Positions 24,159 to 37,811 of a stretch of 64,000 nt of DNA are shown one piece after another (within the stretch, counting starts at the first letter, position 1; every line of letters starts with the position of its first letter). Source of the DNA: Nematostella vectensis (taxonomy: Eukaryota > Cnidaria > Anthozoa > Actiniaria > Edwardsiidae). The notes under the pieces were generated by a model. It made no database searches. It was not told where the DNA came from and worked only from the letters and a program-made list of their open reading frames with translations. The position numbers were made by a program, and so were the translations under genes. The stretch is taken from positions 8,786,203 through 8,850,202 of the forward strand of contig NC_064037.1 in assembly GCF_932526225.1 (NCBI RefSeq), in the 5' to 3' direction.

Positions 24159-27100
24159 ATGTCTGCGTTCCCTGCCCCAGTTGTGCATAAGCCCAGTTCG
24201 AAGCATACCGCGACGGTAAATATTCGAAATCTTTTCCTTGTAATGTGTCATCTCTTCCTTAATAACATCCCCTTTTAACCTATTATTATCTCAATCTGCA
24301 AACTGCAATATTAACTTTATTTTTGGCACAGTAAAACCGATTTCATTAATAAAAAATTCAGTCCAAATGCAGATTAGAGATCATTCTCTAAATCCCTTCT
24401 GGCAGTTTGATCGCAGCTATTCTCGGTTGTCGAGTGGCTTGTGATGGAAATATAAAGTGTAGCATTTGGGTACGTATGTATGAGTCGATGTATTTTCAAT
24501 TTTTTTCTTTTTTTCATGAGCTTTAACCCAGGGAAATGATTCACTGGTCCCTTACAATGCAAATTCAATTCTCTTAGTATTGCACGCATCCATCTCATCG
24601 CGGCTATATTGTAGGTAGAGAAACTTCGATGCGTTATATTCCGTTTTCAAACAGCTGGCCATAGCTTAATATTTTACCGAAAAAAAAAATAGACCGCAAA
24701 ACAGATTCAGATTATTGCTTCCAAAGACGCTTGGGATTTCACACGTTCTGTGGAGGTGATCTTTGACTACTAATTTTCTCCCTCTTCGAATTATTGAAGA
24801 CTGTATTTGAACTTATTTTGTTGTTTTGGGATTTCTATTTTTCATTTCAAAACAATGTCTAATATTCCAATCTATTTTTTTCAAAACATATAATGTTTGC
24901 TATTCAATACCTATGATAAGCTGATACATTGGGTAAATACGATATTTTCAAGCATTTTTGTTAATTTGAATTTCAAATCATATCATCCTTGCAGAGTAAA
25001 AGTTAAATAGCAAAATAGCTTCAAATTCCATTATCCATGGGTTTAAATGCAAATTGGTTAAAATACTCAAAGGCTGCAATTTGTGGTCTCAAATCCTTAG
25101 GTATAGCTTTTTTCCACAGACCTGCTGTGTCTGTTTTATCTCCTAATATCCTGATTGTTAAAAATATGGTGTTTTACAGAAAGATAGCTAATATTTATGA
25201 TGGCTGTCTTTGAAGGTTTTAAATATTGCTACACAGATAATTTTGAAACACTTTTTGATCTAAATCATTCATAACTTTTGATAAGATGAGATTCATCCCA
25301 CAGGCTTTAAAGGTTATAACATTTCTTTTTTGTATTGTGCTAGCTTTAAACATAATGCATGCTTGCTATTGTATCAAACATGTTAACATTTTAGGAGACA
25401 TATTATTTGAGGTTAATCTTAGCATAATAAAATATATTGGTAATTGGAAAACAGCTGCAAGGAAAAGAAGCAAGCAGTTTTTACACAATTTAAAGAGTAT
25501 TTTGACCAATAATGAATGTACTGTATATTACCAAAAGTGGTATTACACAATGTATGCCTATGCATTATTTTCATAATCAAGTAAAATATAGTAAAGGGCA
25601 TTATTTTTGGTAGAATATGCATGTATTTTAAAAGGGTGTTGGAAGACAAAATTATGTCAGAAGTATGTCAGTGCTAATGGCCGAGAGAAAATAAGAGAAA
25701 CATAATGATGCCACAAAAGAATTTTGAAAAGTCATCACTTTTCTGTATTTAACACCATTTTTTGATTATTAATGATGTAATTTGTATGGTCACAACTTAA
25801 GATTCTACTAGAATTATTTCTTTCTTACAATATTGATTTAACAAACACATATAAAATTCAGACTTATTGGAAAAGAGTCTATTTGAAATACTTTTCTGTG
25901 CAAAGAGAAAAAAAAATGGATTTTAAAAACAGAGTTTGAAAACTCTTTTCTGTCAATCTTAATGCAAATTCCAACCTATTTTTACATGATTAGTATTATC
26001 CATTGTTATTTTGTTATTGTTATTGGTTTAGGTGATATTTCTTCATGGTCTTGGGGATACAGGGTAAGTCCATTTGTACAAGTGTGTTTTGTAATTATAA
26101 GGAATAGTTTCAGAACTTTTTTTGGCTTTCTAGGGCTGTGGTTTTGGGGTTTTAAGAATGTGTCTGGTTCATGCTATTAGTTAAAGCCGCATTGTCATCA
26201 GTTTACTTCTGTCTAACAATCTCAGATGATTTTTTAACAGAAAATGGAAAAATATTTCAAAATTGTGAAAGCAGTGTGTCTATTGGAAGTTTCTTTGAGG
26301 ATGTGTTTAATAATTTAGAGCGGATGGCCTGTTAAATAGCGCATAATATAGATTCTAAAAGATTCTATTGTCTTTTTATGGTTAAGGTTTCCATCGGACC
26401 TCCAGAAGTAAACTGGTGACAATGCAGCTTTAACTTCAAATCTGAAGCCTTGAAAAGTCACAAAATGTATCTGAATGTAGATTATTTTGGACTCCGTGAT
26501 AAAAGATGCAGTGTATTCTCTCCTGCACATTACCAAGTCACACAAAGCATATATTCATTTCCATTAAATAATTCAAGTAACCAAGATTTTTTTTAGTCAA
26601 ATATAGGCCATGAACTATCAGACTTCATTTGTGGATGGTGTACTGTATTCAAAGTTATGTTATAGATAGTTGATTTTATTTAAAATGCAGACAATAACAA
26701 GGGATGGTTGATAAACATTCTTACTTCTCAATGATGCACTTTTCTCCTGTTGATCATTACATTTGTTTTCTGTTAAAGTCATGGCTGGATGGCTGGGTTT
26801 GAAGAGATTCTTCCAAAACATGTGAAATATATTGGTCCTAATGCGTGAGTATTGGTATCATTGAATGGCCACACCTAAGAATAGGTATAATTGGTTATTT
26901 AGTAGAAGTCATTTTCTTATTTTGATTTTGAGTATTCTGTAAGATAACACTCTGGGATTCCAATTTACAAACTGAGTTCTGTCTTAAGTTATCAAAATCA
27001 TTTGAAGCATTATTATTGGCAAGCACTTTTTAGCTTTTACAGTTGTCCACTTCATATAAGTTATCAATCATGCTTTTTATAGTTCAAAAGTAAGGCAATC

Positions 27101-29343
27101 AATTACTGTACCATGATTTATGCATTTCAATCTATTTATTCCAGGAAAACAATGCGTGTTACTCTTAATATGGGGATGCAGATGCCCTCTTGGTAATGTT
27201 ATCAAATATACTAGTTTATTATCCAATTGAATGTTATTTATTTGATAAATATTTAACCCATTGACACCTGGCTACGTTTTAGCACGATATACCAAAACAG
27301 ACCAATTTCTGTATCTGTTGGGTACTTCTCTTGGGTGGTACAGGCCAGTTAAGAAGGCAATGGGTTCATTTATCATTGGTGTTGCAGTCCTGGCAAATGG
27401 TATACTCTAATTATTTCAGGTTTGACATATATGGCCTACAGCCTGATGCACCGGAAGATCAAGTTAACATTAAAGCAAGTGCTGATTACTGTAAGTGTTA
27501 AATACCACCTTATTTAATGTGGTCGCTTGTTTTTATTGCCATTAGCATTTAGAAAAAAAAAGACTTTTGCAACATGGTTTTAACTGACTAGTACACTATT
27601 TTAGTGACATCCTTAGTGAAGAAAGAAGAAGAAAGCGGGATACCAACAAATAGGATAGTGATAGGTGAGATATTACCAAAAATCTGCTTGCCATTATGGA
27701 TGTGGCATATTAAATATTTGAAAGAAATTTGTCTTATGTTAGATTTGCCTAATGTTACAACATTTTTCAACTGCCCAACTGATTAGACTTGTTAATCTTT
27801 TGTGAAAACCTCACTTTTTCTTTTATGTCTCCTTTTCCTACTACAGGTGGATTCTCTCAGGGAGGTGCTGTAGCTCTTTATAACACATGGTCTACGCAAC
27901 ACAATTATGCTGGTGTTATAGGTCTCAGCACTTGGATGCCTTTACACAAAGCATTTCTGAGTGTATGTATTCCATTACTAATAGGACCATTCCGCCCATA
28001 TTTGGGAGGAGGGGGATGAAGGGGTAGCTGTAAAAGAAATATCCACGACATTTAAATTCTGGTAATGAATACTGTATTCACAGTGTATAAGCCACACCTT
28101 TTTCACTCCAAAATTACCTTTAAAATTAGGGTGCATCTTATATGTGGAATGCCACTTTATATAATTTGGATGGAACGAAGTTGAAACCAATATGATTTTC
28201 AAACGTAAGAAGATGCCAAAGATAAAGGACAGTCATGGTGTTGTTCTTCACGGAAACGCTTTTGGTTTTAGTTCGATTGAATCGTTCACTGCAAATTTGC
28301 TTTTTGTGGCATTTCTTTCTTGAATTACTGTAGCACACAATGCAAGTTTTAAACATTTGAATTTGGACTTTTTTTACTATTGAGCTCAAAATTCTGTGTG
28401 GGTAAATACGGTACATATGCAAAACATAAGTTTTTTTGTTTAATTTTGAAGTTTCTAAGGCTATAAGACTTTCCTGAGGAAATTCTGTTGCTGCCTATAC
28501 AGATACACTCTAATTTTAACAGTATTGCCTTGTATCTCACCATTTTTGTCAATCTTTCTCTAGGAAGTTAAGCCTTCTATCACAAATAAGGATATCCCTA
28601 TATTACTGGGACATGGTAAGTTCTAACTTCACCTTGCTATGCATCAGTATTGGTGAAATTTGGTTATTGTTTGTCTTAACTCGAGCAGCAGAATCTCAGA
28701 AAAGTGCATGTGAAATTTGCTGGATGGGGGGGGGGGCGTATATACAAACGAATGGTTTAACATCTATGTACGAATCTGACCTTCAATAGCAAATATAGCT
28801 ATTGGCTACCTTTTGCATGCACTTTCTGGCTCACCACAAGTCATAGAAGCTACGTGCATTGACTTGTTGCCTGTTTGTGGTAAAGCACTTAACAAGCAAT
28901 TACGACTCACACTTTCTGTCACCGTCCAATATTTACTGTAGCCTTGTTTTTATTCCAGGTAATGCGGATCCTCTTGTAGATTATGAAAAAATGGGAAGAC
29001 AAACTTTTGGTCTATTAAAGACTGTTTACAGTGCTACGGATTTTAAAACGTACAGTAGGATGGGTCACTCTTCATGCCCAGAGGTGAGTGATAAAAGTAC
29101 TGCAAAAATAGCACAGTTAACTGCTAATGATATACAATTTCTGATCTATGGACAAGAGTCATGCCATTTGTTCTAAAAGGGGAGAATGTAGGGGCCATTG
29201 GAATGACCTCGCCACGTGTCTATTCTTTTTTAAATTGGTTGCTACGTCGAGACTTCGTTTCCAACTGTTGGTATTTTTTTTGTTTCTTTCAGGAAATGAA
29301 TGATGTTAAAGAATTTATAATGAGAGTTCTACCAGAAAATTAG
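24159..29343 (+). CDS. Acyl-protein thioesterase / lysophospholipase, 10 exons, 225 aa
   Basis: Cytosolic alpha/beta hydrolase expected to cleave thioester-linked palmitate from proteins (LYPLA1/LYPLA2 family). Exons: 24159-24215, 26032-26063, 26779-26844, 27145-27192, 27420-27490, 27605-27664, 27847-27962, 28564-28615, 28959-29083, 29293-29343; the 678 nt stay in frame and match the usual length of about 230 residues. Motifs in order: VIFLHGLGDTGHGW (oxyanion-hole loop), MRVTLNMGMQMPSWFDIYGL, SGIPTNRIVIGGFSQGGAVAL with the nucleophile serine in GFSQG, PILLGHGNADPLV with the catalytic aspartate, and YSRMGHSSCPE with the catalytic histidine. All triad residues are present. There is no signal peptide; the start MSAFPAPVVH joins exon 2 in phase 0. 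LYPLA1 and LYPLA2 cannot be told apart by eye. Intron 2 holds a dispersed repeat and intron 7 a MITE. Confidence 0.95.
26270..26415 (+). repeat. Dispersed repeat family 1, copy B
   Basis: Shares the ordered blocks gcagtgtgtct, gaagtttct, aatttagagcg, tggcctgt, gattct and agaagtaaac with 5055-5185. It lies within intron 2 of the thioesterase gene. Confidence 0.65.
28070..28413. mobile_element. Inverted-repeat element in thioesterase intron 7
   Basis: tactgtattcac at 28070 faces gggtaaatacggta ending at 28413, whose reverse complement is taccgtatttaccc. The interior has gcatcttatatgtgg and similar blocks and is non-coding. About 344 bp; family not named. Confidence 0.6.
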
Positions 29344-29607
29344 AGTCATCTTCTCAACATTTTGAGCAAAACCTAATTTACGGAGCCAACTGCCGTTATA
29401 AAGTGGGATTTCAAAAGCATGTTTTATTGTTTTTGAAAAAAAATATTTATATAGCACATGAAAGAGTGGCCGGTTTTCATTTAGAATCACAAGCATAGTA
29501 ACGAAGCCATTGTGAATAGGACCCATTAGACAATTTCATGCTAACTGTAGATTATAATACATTGCAGACAGGGCACATGATTGTAAAAACTAACAGCTAA
29601 TTCACTT

Positions 29608-29613
29608 AATAAA
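29608..29613 (+). terminator. Candidate polyadenylation signal AATAAA of the thioesterase gene
   Basis: A canonical hexamer about 265 bases after the stop codon at 29341-29343. A second run of AATAAA-like hexamers lies at about 29710-29722. Confidence 0.55.
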
Positions 29614-29750
29614 TTAATGTCATAAATGAGGCTGTGTAGTCTTATACCTCCATGGTTTTGTTGATTGTTATAGAATCCCATTGAAATATTTGTTATTGAA
29701 GACTAAATGAAAAATAAAATAAAACAATTTATACCCTTCGGTAGCCCTTG

Positions 29751-29827
29751 TACCCTACTGGGCAAGATTTCTGTGTCCGTGGAGCAAAGGAAACAAGCGG
29801 ACACAGAAAGCTCTGCGAAGGAGGGTA
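29751..29827. mobile_element. Foldback element, copy B
   Basis: The left arm begins taccctactgg and contains atttctgtgtccg; the right arm runs cggacacagaaagctctgcg to ggagggta. The spacer tggagcaaaggaaacaag is the reverse complement of the spacer of copy A (1258-1343) with one difference. Confidence 0.75.
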
Positions 29828-30193
29828 TAGCTTTAGCAGCGAGCTCGTGTTGTCGTTTCTAGATTTTGGAATAAGGGGTTGATTTTAGCCGTTAACACGA
29901 ACGCAGGCTAGGTAGTACCTAAAGTAGACACAGAAATATCTAAACTGACAACGTATGTATGCATTATTTTATTATGAAAATAATATAGGGGCTTAGGGTA
30001 CACAAACAATAACTTTTAAACAGTTTTTTTAACAGCAACATGTTTTTGAAAAGGCTTAAAAGTTCCCTTACTGACCACAGAGTATGGATCACATCACAAA
30101 AAATAAGATTTATCAAGCCCCGGTGGAGCTATATTATTATTTTTACATTTTTTTTTACAGTAGTTCAATTTTCTATTACACGCATCAAATAAT

Positions 30194-33100
30194 TCACTTG
30201 TCTGGTGCCATAGTTTTAAGAAAGCTCATCGCTTCCCAATAGGCGGAGCCCAGGTAGTCGCTAGTGTCAAAGTCCAGTTCTTTTGCCTTCGCGACTTGAA
30301 GGCCCTGTATAGGATCACGCGCGACCGACACATCCGGAGAGGTGACGGGTGCTATCACCTCGGCTGGCGGAGTGGGATTGTGCTGGCGATCCCACTCAAT
30401 CACCTGGTGGGTAACAAAAAGTAATTGCTAAAGCAACCTCTACAAAAATAACTTTATAGTAACCACTACGAATAATGAAAAAGGGCATTTACAATCCTTT
30501 ACAAAAAATTACCTACTTTTGGCATTGATGTACGCGCCTGAATATCGCGGATTCCGTTCTTCACCAATCCCGAAGGTTTTGCCTCCATTTACTTTCACGA
30601 CATCTATTTTTCACGTCTTTTTTTACTGAGAGTGTAGAAGTAATACCAGAGTTTTTAAAAGAGTCAATTACGCACCTGATAGCTCTTGATACCAACGTAG
30701 CCCTTCCCACCGCGTGGCGTGCTGCTTTCTATTGGATTCTTCAGTGTTTGAAGTTGTGATGCAAGTTCATTTTTCTCCTGAGAAAATCCATCGACTAGCG
30801 CTTGCTTCTCCTCTTGTGCCCTCCGCAGCTCCATGTCTTTGATGTTGAGTAATTCCTGCATTTGCTTCACATTCTGCTGCATCATTAAACTCTCATTAAG
30901 CGGTTGTATGTCATTGTTGGGAAATGACTCCAAGTTGATATCTGATGTTTTGCTTATGCTCTCGACGACTATCTCTTTTTTTAACTGTTTCTCAACTAAC
31001 AAGGACTTGACTTTTCCAAGCTCTTGTTCCAGCTCATCCACTCGTGCTTGCAGTCTCTTACCTTGTGATAAAAGGAAATCATTCTGATTCTTTAAACGAT
31101 CGTTCTCGTCTTTGAAGTTATTGTTCATGTTTTTAAACTCTTCAAGTTCAGACCTGGAGCTCTCGTTCAGAGCATAAACTGATGACCTTTCGCCTTCAGT
31201 TTTCCTCAGCTCTTTCTCCGTGTGCTCAAGCCGCGTTTTGATGTCATCGTTCTCTGTAGTCAACTTCTCGTTCTCTTTTGTAAGATGAATCGAAACTTCG
31301 CGAAGCTGGGCCGACTTCTCTGAGAGTTCGTTGATGGTAGCTTTCAGGCTCTCCGTTTCTAGGTACAGAGTCTGGTTTTGTTTGATAAGAACGTCATTGG
31401 CCCGTTTTAACGCTGACATATCACTTCTTCTACGCTGCACGTCCTCCTTTGTGTCTTTTAGCTCCTCCTCCAGCTTTTCGTTCCTTTGGCGCGACATGGA
31501 CAACTGGCTGCTAACCTCATCCACCACGCTGGTATCTATTATACTCGTCTGTAACCCCATATCCACCCGAGGGCTTGTCAATAAGCTTTCTAACTTTTGG
31601 TGATCCTCGCGCCATTTCTGCTTGGTCGACAACAGCTTATCTTTCACCTTGCTGTACTTCTCTTGCATCTTTTGATGCTCTTGTCTCGTGCTCTCAACTT
31701 CCCCTAATAGCTTACCCTTGTGGATCTCCGCCTCAGTAAGTGAATTGTTTAGTTTTTGCACTTCCAACTCATCTACCATCATTTTCTGACTTCTTGACAA
31801 CAGATCAGTGTTTTGCTCTCTCTGTCGTGCGAGTTCCTCCTTGACTTTTTTCAGCTTGGTTTTTAGTAGGGCCAGCTCTTGTTTTAATTCAGAATTCTCT
31901 TTGTCTGCACGGTCCATTCTCGATAAATGCTTTTGAGTGTCTTTGATGGTTTTCTCGTGGCTTGACTGCTCTGTTTCTAGAAGTGAACCAAGTTCTTTGA
32001 TCTCTGCCCGCCCTTTGTCAATCTCTCGTTCAAGTTGTCCCCTTTTTTGGGCGTGCCCATTCCTCTCCTTCTCGATCATTTCTGTCAAGCTCTTAACTTC
32101 TGCTTCCATCCTGCCTTTTTCTTTCTCAAAATTTTTAGACAGTTTTGAGTGTTCAATTCTCTCCGAAGCCAGAGTTGAGTTAAGAGCTTCTACCTCTGCT
32201 TTGCTAGTCTGCATTTCGTTGACAAGTTCTTGTATCTGTTTTCCTTCTGAGTCGTCTCGTTTTAGCTGCACGACAAGTGAATCAAGCTCAGCAACTTTCC
32301 TTGTATGCTCCGAACGCTCTGTATCAATCTTTGATAGAAGGTTATCCATCTCAGCTGTTTTAGACAATAAGTTATTTTCTAGTGTTTCTATTCGCACTTC
32401 GTAAGCTTGTTTTTCTTTCAACTGTTGGGCAAGGCTGTTAGCCTCGAAGGCAACCCTATTTTGCGTAACTTTTGCCAGCTCTTCATCCTTCAGTCGAAGA
32501 TCTCTTTCTAACTTATCTATGCTTTGCTCAATTAATGAAGTCTTCTTCAATTCCTCCGCTACAGAGCTTGCCTCGTGCTCTATTTGCTCCAGTTCAAACA
32601 CCTCTAACTCTTTTATTTTAAAGTTTAACTGGTTTTCGAGTTCCAACACTTTCTTTTCTAACTCGGAGCTTTTGCTTTGTTCTTTTAAAAGCAAACTCTT
32701 CCTACGATGAAACTCCTGCTGAATAAGTTCCAGTTTTTCTTGAAGTTCCAAAACCTCTTCAGTCTTTTTACTGTTCGTGCGCAACGATTCCTCTAGATCG
32801 TGTCTGAGCTTACTGGTAATCGCCGATGCATCTTCATCGGTTGAAGCCTGGTGCTCTTTGGCCTTCTCTTTCAGCTGATTTATCTCGACGTCATGTTTCT
32901 GAATCAATCCTCCAATTCTATCCTCTAGATTCTGCACGACAGTTCTTTCGTCCTCCAGGTTCTCTCTCAATACACCCATCTCCGCATTCAAAGATTCAAT
33001 CCTCTTGCTCTTTGCAGCGAGCTGTTGATTTGACTGCTCCAATTTCTCCTGCAACTTTGAGAGTTTGTTCTCCAGTTCCTCGACGACTCCCTTCATACCC

Positions 33101-36100
33101 TGATCGTACCTGAGCTGTTCCGTGTTCAACGGAGCATCGTCACGAATCAGGTCTGTATTTTCCTCTGAGACGACAAAACTGTCTGCTGCTAAGCTCTCAC
33201 TCTCTTGTCTTTGCGCATTCCAGGCCTCCTCGACATCAACGCGCAACTTTTGATTCTCTAACTCTAACCGTTTCTTATCTTCGTTTAACGTACCAATAAG
33301 GCCATCGAGGTTATTTATCTTTTTCTTGTTATCATTTTCCTGCTGTGTTAATGTTTCGTTCATCTTTTTAATTTCCGTTATTTCTTTTTCACGAGCTGTG
33401 AGTTCATCTTTCCACTTCTTTCTCTCCTTTTCTTTTTCTTTATTGAACGAATGTAGCTGTTTAACAAGATCAGATATTTTCTTGCTATGCTCTTGGGACT
33501 GTTGTAACTTCTCCAAGGATATCTTATCCAAATTGTCTTGTAGTTGCTTAGCGAAAGCTTTATACTCATCAAGTCTATGCCGATCCTCGTCGCTCAGACG
33601 GCGATACTGCGCAACCTCATCCTGGAGGATTTCACATTCTGCCTTATATTCCTCCAGTTCTTTCGTGTTATTCGGACGAGCGTCAAGACTCTGAACAAGC
33701 TTTTCCAGCTCAGCAATTTTCTCGTGGTAATCCACATTTTGCTTTTCACTAGTTTTTAATTCGAGTTCTTTTTCTAAATCATTTATCTTTGATTTATATC
33801 GTTCTATCTCATCTTGTAGATTATGTACATATTCAACATTGGTGTCTTTGAGTTTATCTATTTGTTCCTTGAGTATTCCAGACCCTCTGCGTCGATCAAC
33901 TCGAGCCTTTAGTTTATTATTTTCCAGCTCAGAGTTCAAGTCACTTACAACAAGATCAAACTCCGTCTGAAGCTCTCCGTTCTCCATCTGAACACTTTCT
34001 AGCGTTTCGTGAAGATGGTCGAGCTCCGCTGCGTGTTCGTGCTTCAAATTCTCTACCTCTTCGAAGTGTTCCTTTTTCAGGTTTTCCATAAGGTACTGGT
34101 GCTCTTCGTGCAGCTCATTGCGTACTTGTTCCTCTCTTTCTTTTATTCTTCCCTCCAACACAGTGATCGCGCTTTCCAGTGACTGCTTACACTCGGTAAA
34201 CCCATGCTTCTGGTTCTTGAGCTCGGCCTTAAGGTTGCGTATCTCATGCTCATAAGCTTGTAACTGTTGCTTTAGTTGAGCTACATTTTCTAAACTTTCT
34301 TTTCTTGCAACGGACCCGTCCCCACTATCTCTGCTTTGAGCGGTGGCTTTGATATCTTCGATCTCTTTACACTGTAATACTTGCATCTCTTCAATTTCCT
34401 TCATGTGTTGGGCCCTGATTTCCTCTAAGTCGCCTTTCTCCGTTACTTCAGCTTTGTATTTCTGCAACTCTTCCATGGCATCCTTGAGCGCTGCATTGCC
34501 TGATTCCTTTGTACGCTCGATCTCAGCCCGGAGCGCACTTACCTGCGATTCATACTCGTTCCGCATGAGTAACAAATCATCTTCCATCTGCGCCTCCTTT
34601 TGTAGAATCTCCTCATCTTTAGCACTCAACTCTTGCTTCAAGTCCTCAAGATCATGACTATATTGTTCCTTCAGGGCTTCTATATACGCCTCGTTCTCCT
34701 CTTTCAAGGCTTTAACCGCGCTGTCGGTGCTCCTTGGACTACTCATGTCTTGGTCTAAGTGATGACGCTCTTCCTGGAGTTTCAGCCTTTCCTCATAACT
34801 CACTCTCAATGTCGACATTTCCCGCTGATGCTCCTCTCTCATCATCTCCTGTTCTTGTGCAAAAGTATTCTTCAATTCATTCAAGTTTTCGTGAAACTGA
34901 TACTCCTGTTGTTCATATTTTTCTACGGCTTCGTTCGCTCTCAGCATTTGCTCTTGTAGCTGCTCCTTAACAGTTTGAATCTCTTCCTCGTAATTGGCCT
35001 GAAGGCTTGACATCTGCTCTTGTATAGCTTCCACTGCGGGGTACGGACCGCGCGACGATGTATCACTAGCATCGTCTGCGACATCCAGCTTTGCCTTTCT
35101 TTGCTCTAGTCTAACGCGCTCTGCTTGGATCTCCTTTTTAAGCATCGTGATTTCCATCTCATGCTCGCCTTTCATGATATCGAGCTCAAGCTGTAGACCC
35201 TCTTTCTCCTGGGCATGACCGGCCTCCATATCTGCGATGTATTTCTGTTGGTCTTTCAGTTTTTGTTGGAGTTCGTCGTAATCCTTTGTGACCTGGTAAT
35301 AAGTGAGAATTATTGTACTAACATTAGATCATAACATTTCTGATTAACCGTAAGATGTAGCTGGATTACTTGTTTTGTAGATATTTTACTGTATAACCTT
35401 ATCATTATAACTAAAAAGCTACAGGTAATTTGTTGAAAATAAGACGTGTGGGCGTTTTTTTCCTCTTATTATTTATAAGCAATATTATGGGTAAGACAGC
35501 ACTAAAAACTTAATCATTAATGCATTAAACATGAGTTTGATACAGATTTCACATGTTTTTGCTTATTTTGCCCCTTAAAAGCATTATTAACACCCAACTA
35601 TGTACTTCACAAAATGTTGACCACCTGAAAAAAAATCACTTTAGTTTCAGTGAAGCTTCAAGTATTAGCCTTTTGTTGGAGCCAGGAAGTCAAAAATTAA
35701 ACTTTAAACCTGTGTTGGTACTTTTTGTTTTCTCATATTGCCTACACAAACCCAATAGTTTCTTTTTCTACAGAGGTAAACTAAGTCTTTTTAGTTGTAT
35801 CACTCACTGAGAGATGGAATATCAAAAAGGGGACAGTGCACAATACTTTGATTATTTCAGTATTTTTTTCTCAAAGGAAAATTTATTAAACATAAATTCA
35901 GCATACTAATAAAAGATTCCTTTGAAGGATATCCATGGCTCATTACATTACTCATTACAGCAAAATCGACCAATTGGCAGTTGGTCAAAATGTTATACTC
36001 GAAAAGACTGGATGATCACCCTGTCTACTTTTCTGGAGAGTCCCCCCCCCCCCCCCCTTGGGTGTAGCCAGTATTTGCTGGGGGATGGGGTCCACAGTCA

Positions 36101-37224
36101 CAAATATCAAATGAAAAAGGCATTATATTAAACGATTTTTCAATGAAAGATGACCAGCTTTTTGGTGTTTCAAAGGTTTCAAGGGGTTCCAAAGGCTCCC
36201 CTCTGCATTATGCTTTTTATTGTGATCACTTACCTGCTGTAAATCCATAGAGTTTCGTCTTCTAACTGCATCTCTCTCATCCAGCAGATCACTACACTCT
36301 TCAGACTTTTTAGCAAATTTAATACTCATCTCACGAAGAGCTTCATCTCTCTCTGCAATCTGCTGTTGCAACCTCGCTATCTCATCCTCCTTTTTAATCA
36401 ATAAGAAAATGTTTGTTATCACACAAACATGGCTCAAACTAAGGGATCAATTGTGTATAATGTCATATAGGGGCCAGTGGTCTAGGCAGGGGGGTAACTT
36501 TTTTATTGGGGGGGGACAATTTTATTTTCTTATAAATATTGGTAATTAAAAACAACCTTAATAATGCCTCCTCAGTACATAGAATTAAGTACAATTCACA
36601 TATAGGAAAACTCACTACTGTTGTTATCTTTCCCATGAGGGAAACATATATGGGAATCTAGATGTTGTTTACCCTCCAAAAAGCCGAAGAAGCCACTATT
36701 TGACAACTTTCATTCAGCATCAAAAAATGTAGTCACTAATATGCAATGCATGGGGCCAGAAGTGTTGTTGTAAATATTATATTAAGCTCCAAATAAATCG
36801 GTGATTTTGGCATAAGGAGACTTTTATCTTACTTTTCTTTCAACTCAGTATATTCTTAACATACAAATGCACCTCAAATAATTTTACTTATTACTATACC
36901 AATGCAAATAGCTCGACGGCCGGTGACAGCTTCACATATCATGATGCCAACAGCTTATTTACAAGTGTTAATGAGTAATGGCTCTAATACCGTATTTATT
37001 AGATAAAAGTAGCTCGAGTTTTGATCACTTACCGACGAAGCAATGCTGCCTATTCGTTGTGTAGGGATAGGACTCTTCTTAATACTATTTCCAGGCGAAG
37101 GAATGCCAGATTTAGCAGTAGTTTTCGTGTTTCTTGTAGTAGATTGTTCTCTTTGCTTTTTGACTGTTGGAATGCTAGATTTTGCCCCTAGAACGGGTAT
37201 TCCAGATCGCTTTATACCAGACAT
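30194..37224 (-). CDS. Very long coiled-coil protein with N-terminal SxIP motifs, at least 4 exons, about 1,724 aa
   Basis: Exons in gene order: 37224-37033, 36389-36234, 35292-30676, 30403-30194. All junctions are phase 0, so a skipped small exon cannot be excluded. Exon 1 encodes a basic, Ser/Pro-rich head (MSGIKRSGIPVLGAKSSIPT) with four S-x-I-P motifs: RSGIP, KSSIP, KSGIP, KSPIP. Such motifs in basic, disordered sequence bind EB proteins at microtubule plus ends. Exon 2 starts the coiled coil (EDEIARLQQQIAERDEALRE). The 4,617-bp exon 3 is almost continuous heptad coiled coil rich in E, K, Q and L, over 1,500 residues. The last exon gives a short non-coiled tail (SDYLGSAYWEAMSFLKTM). Length and composition suit a centrosomal, golgin or microtubule-linker protein. 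I do not recognise the family, and the microtubule role is inferred from the SxIP motifs alone. Confidence 0.88.
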
Positions 37225-37811
37225 CACGAGTTCGAATGAGATTAGTACTCGATGTTATTGTCGTCCTTTGTCTTAAAGAGGCATGGTAATCTCTAATTTG
37301 TGGATTTTCTCCTAAAATCAAGCACTCGCGAACACGGCGAAGTGCAACTTGTTGCTAACAAGATTGCGTGACAACGCTCATCAGTATTCAGGCAACGCTA
37401 AAAGAGGAACGCTAAAATAACACAAGACAAACCACAGGGAACCCATTTCAACATAATAGACGTTTAAAGTTCCACAAAAAAATATTTTCAGTGTAGGTGA
37501 AATCAAAATAGCTCAAGCGATAATGAGTCCGAGTTATTACCAAAGCCAAAATAGGGCAACACAGAGAAAGTATTTTTCAAATGCTCATTTTGCTTGCTCA
37601 ACCAGCTTGTCAAGATTCATGGTATAGCCATTAAATTATCTGCCTTATACGAATTTAACTTTATAATGCTTTAGACATTGATTAAAATGGTCAGAAAAAG
37701 TCAACAAGAAACTGAAGTATGTCGTAGACAATATCATCACCAACGACAACCATAGCCTAATTACAACCATCACCATATTCAACAAAGTAACCTGCCACTA
37801 ACAATATCATC
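37225..37811. other. 5' flank of the coiled-coil gene
   Basis: This should hold the promoter and 5' untranslated region of the minus-strand coiled-coil gene. No TATA box or distinctive motif was identified, and nothing coding was seen. Confidence 0.4.

Larger units (their letters stand above)
29344..30193. other. Tail-to-tail intergenic region between two convergent genes
   Basis: It contains the thioesterase 3' untranslated region with its polyadenylation signal, foldback copy B and presumably the 3' end of the coiled-coil gene. On the minus strand a possible AATAAA lies near 29968-29973. No coding potential. Confidence 0.5.

Noticed and set aside
30833-34970. Many plus-strand frames of 60-155 residues
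   Set aside because: Antisense shadows of the long coiled-coil exon, Ser/Leu-rich as expected for the complement of Glu/Lys/Gln codons.
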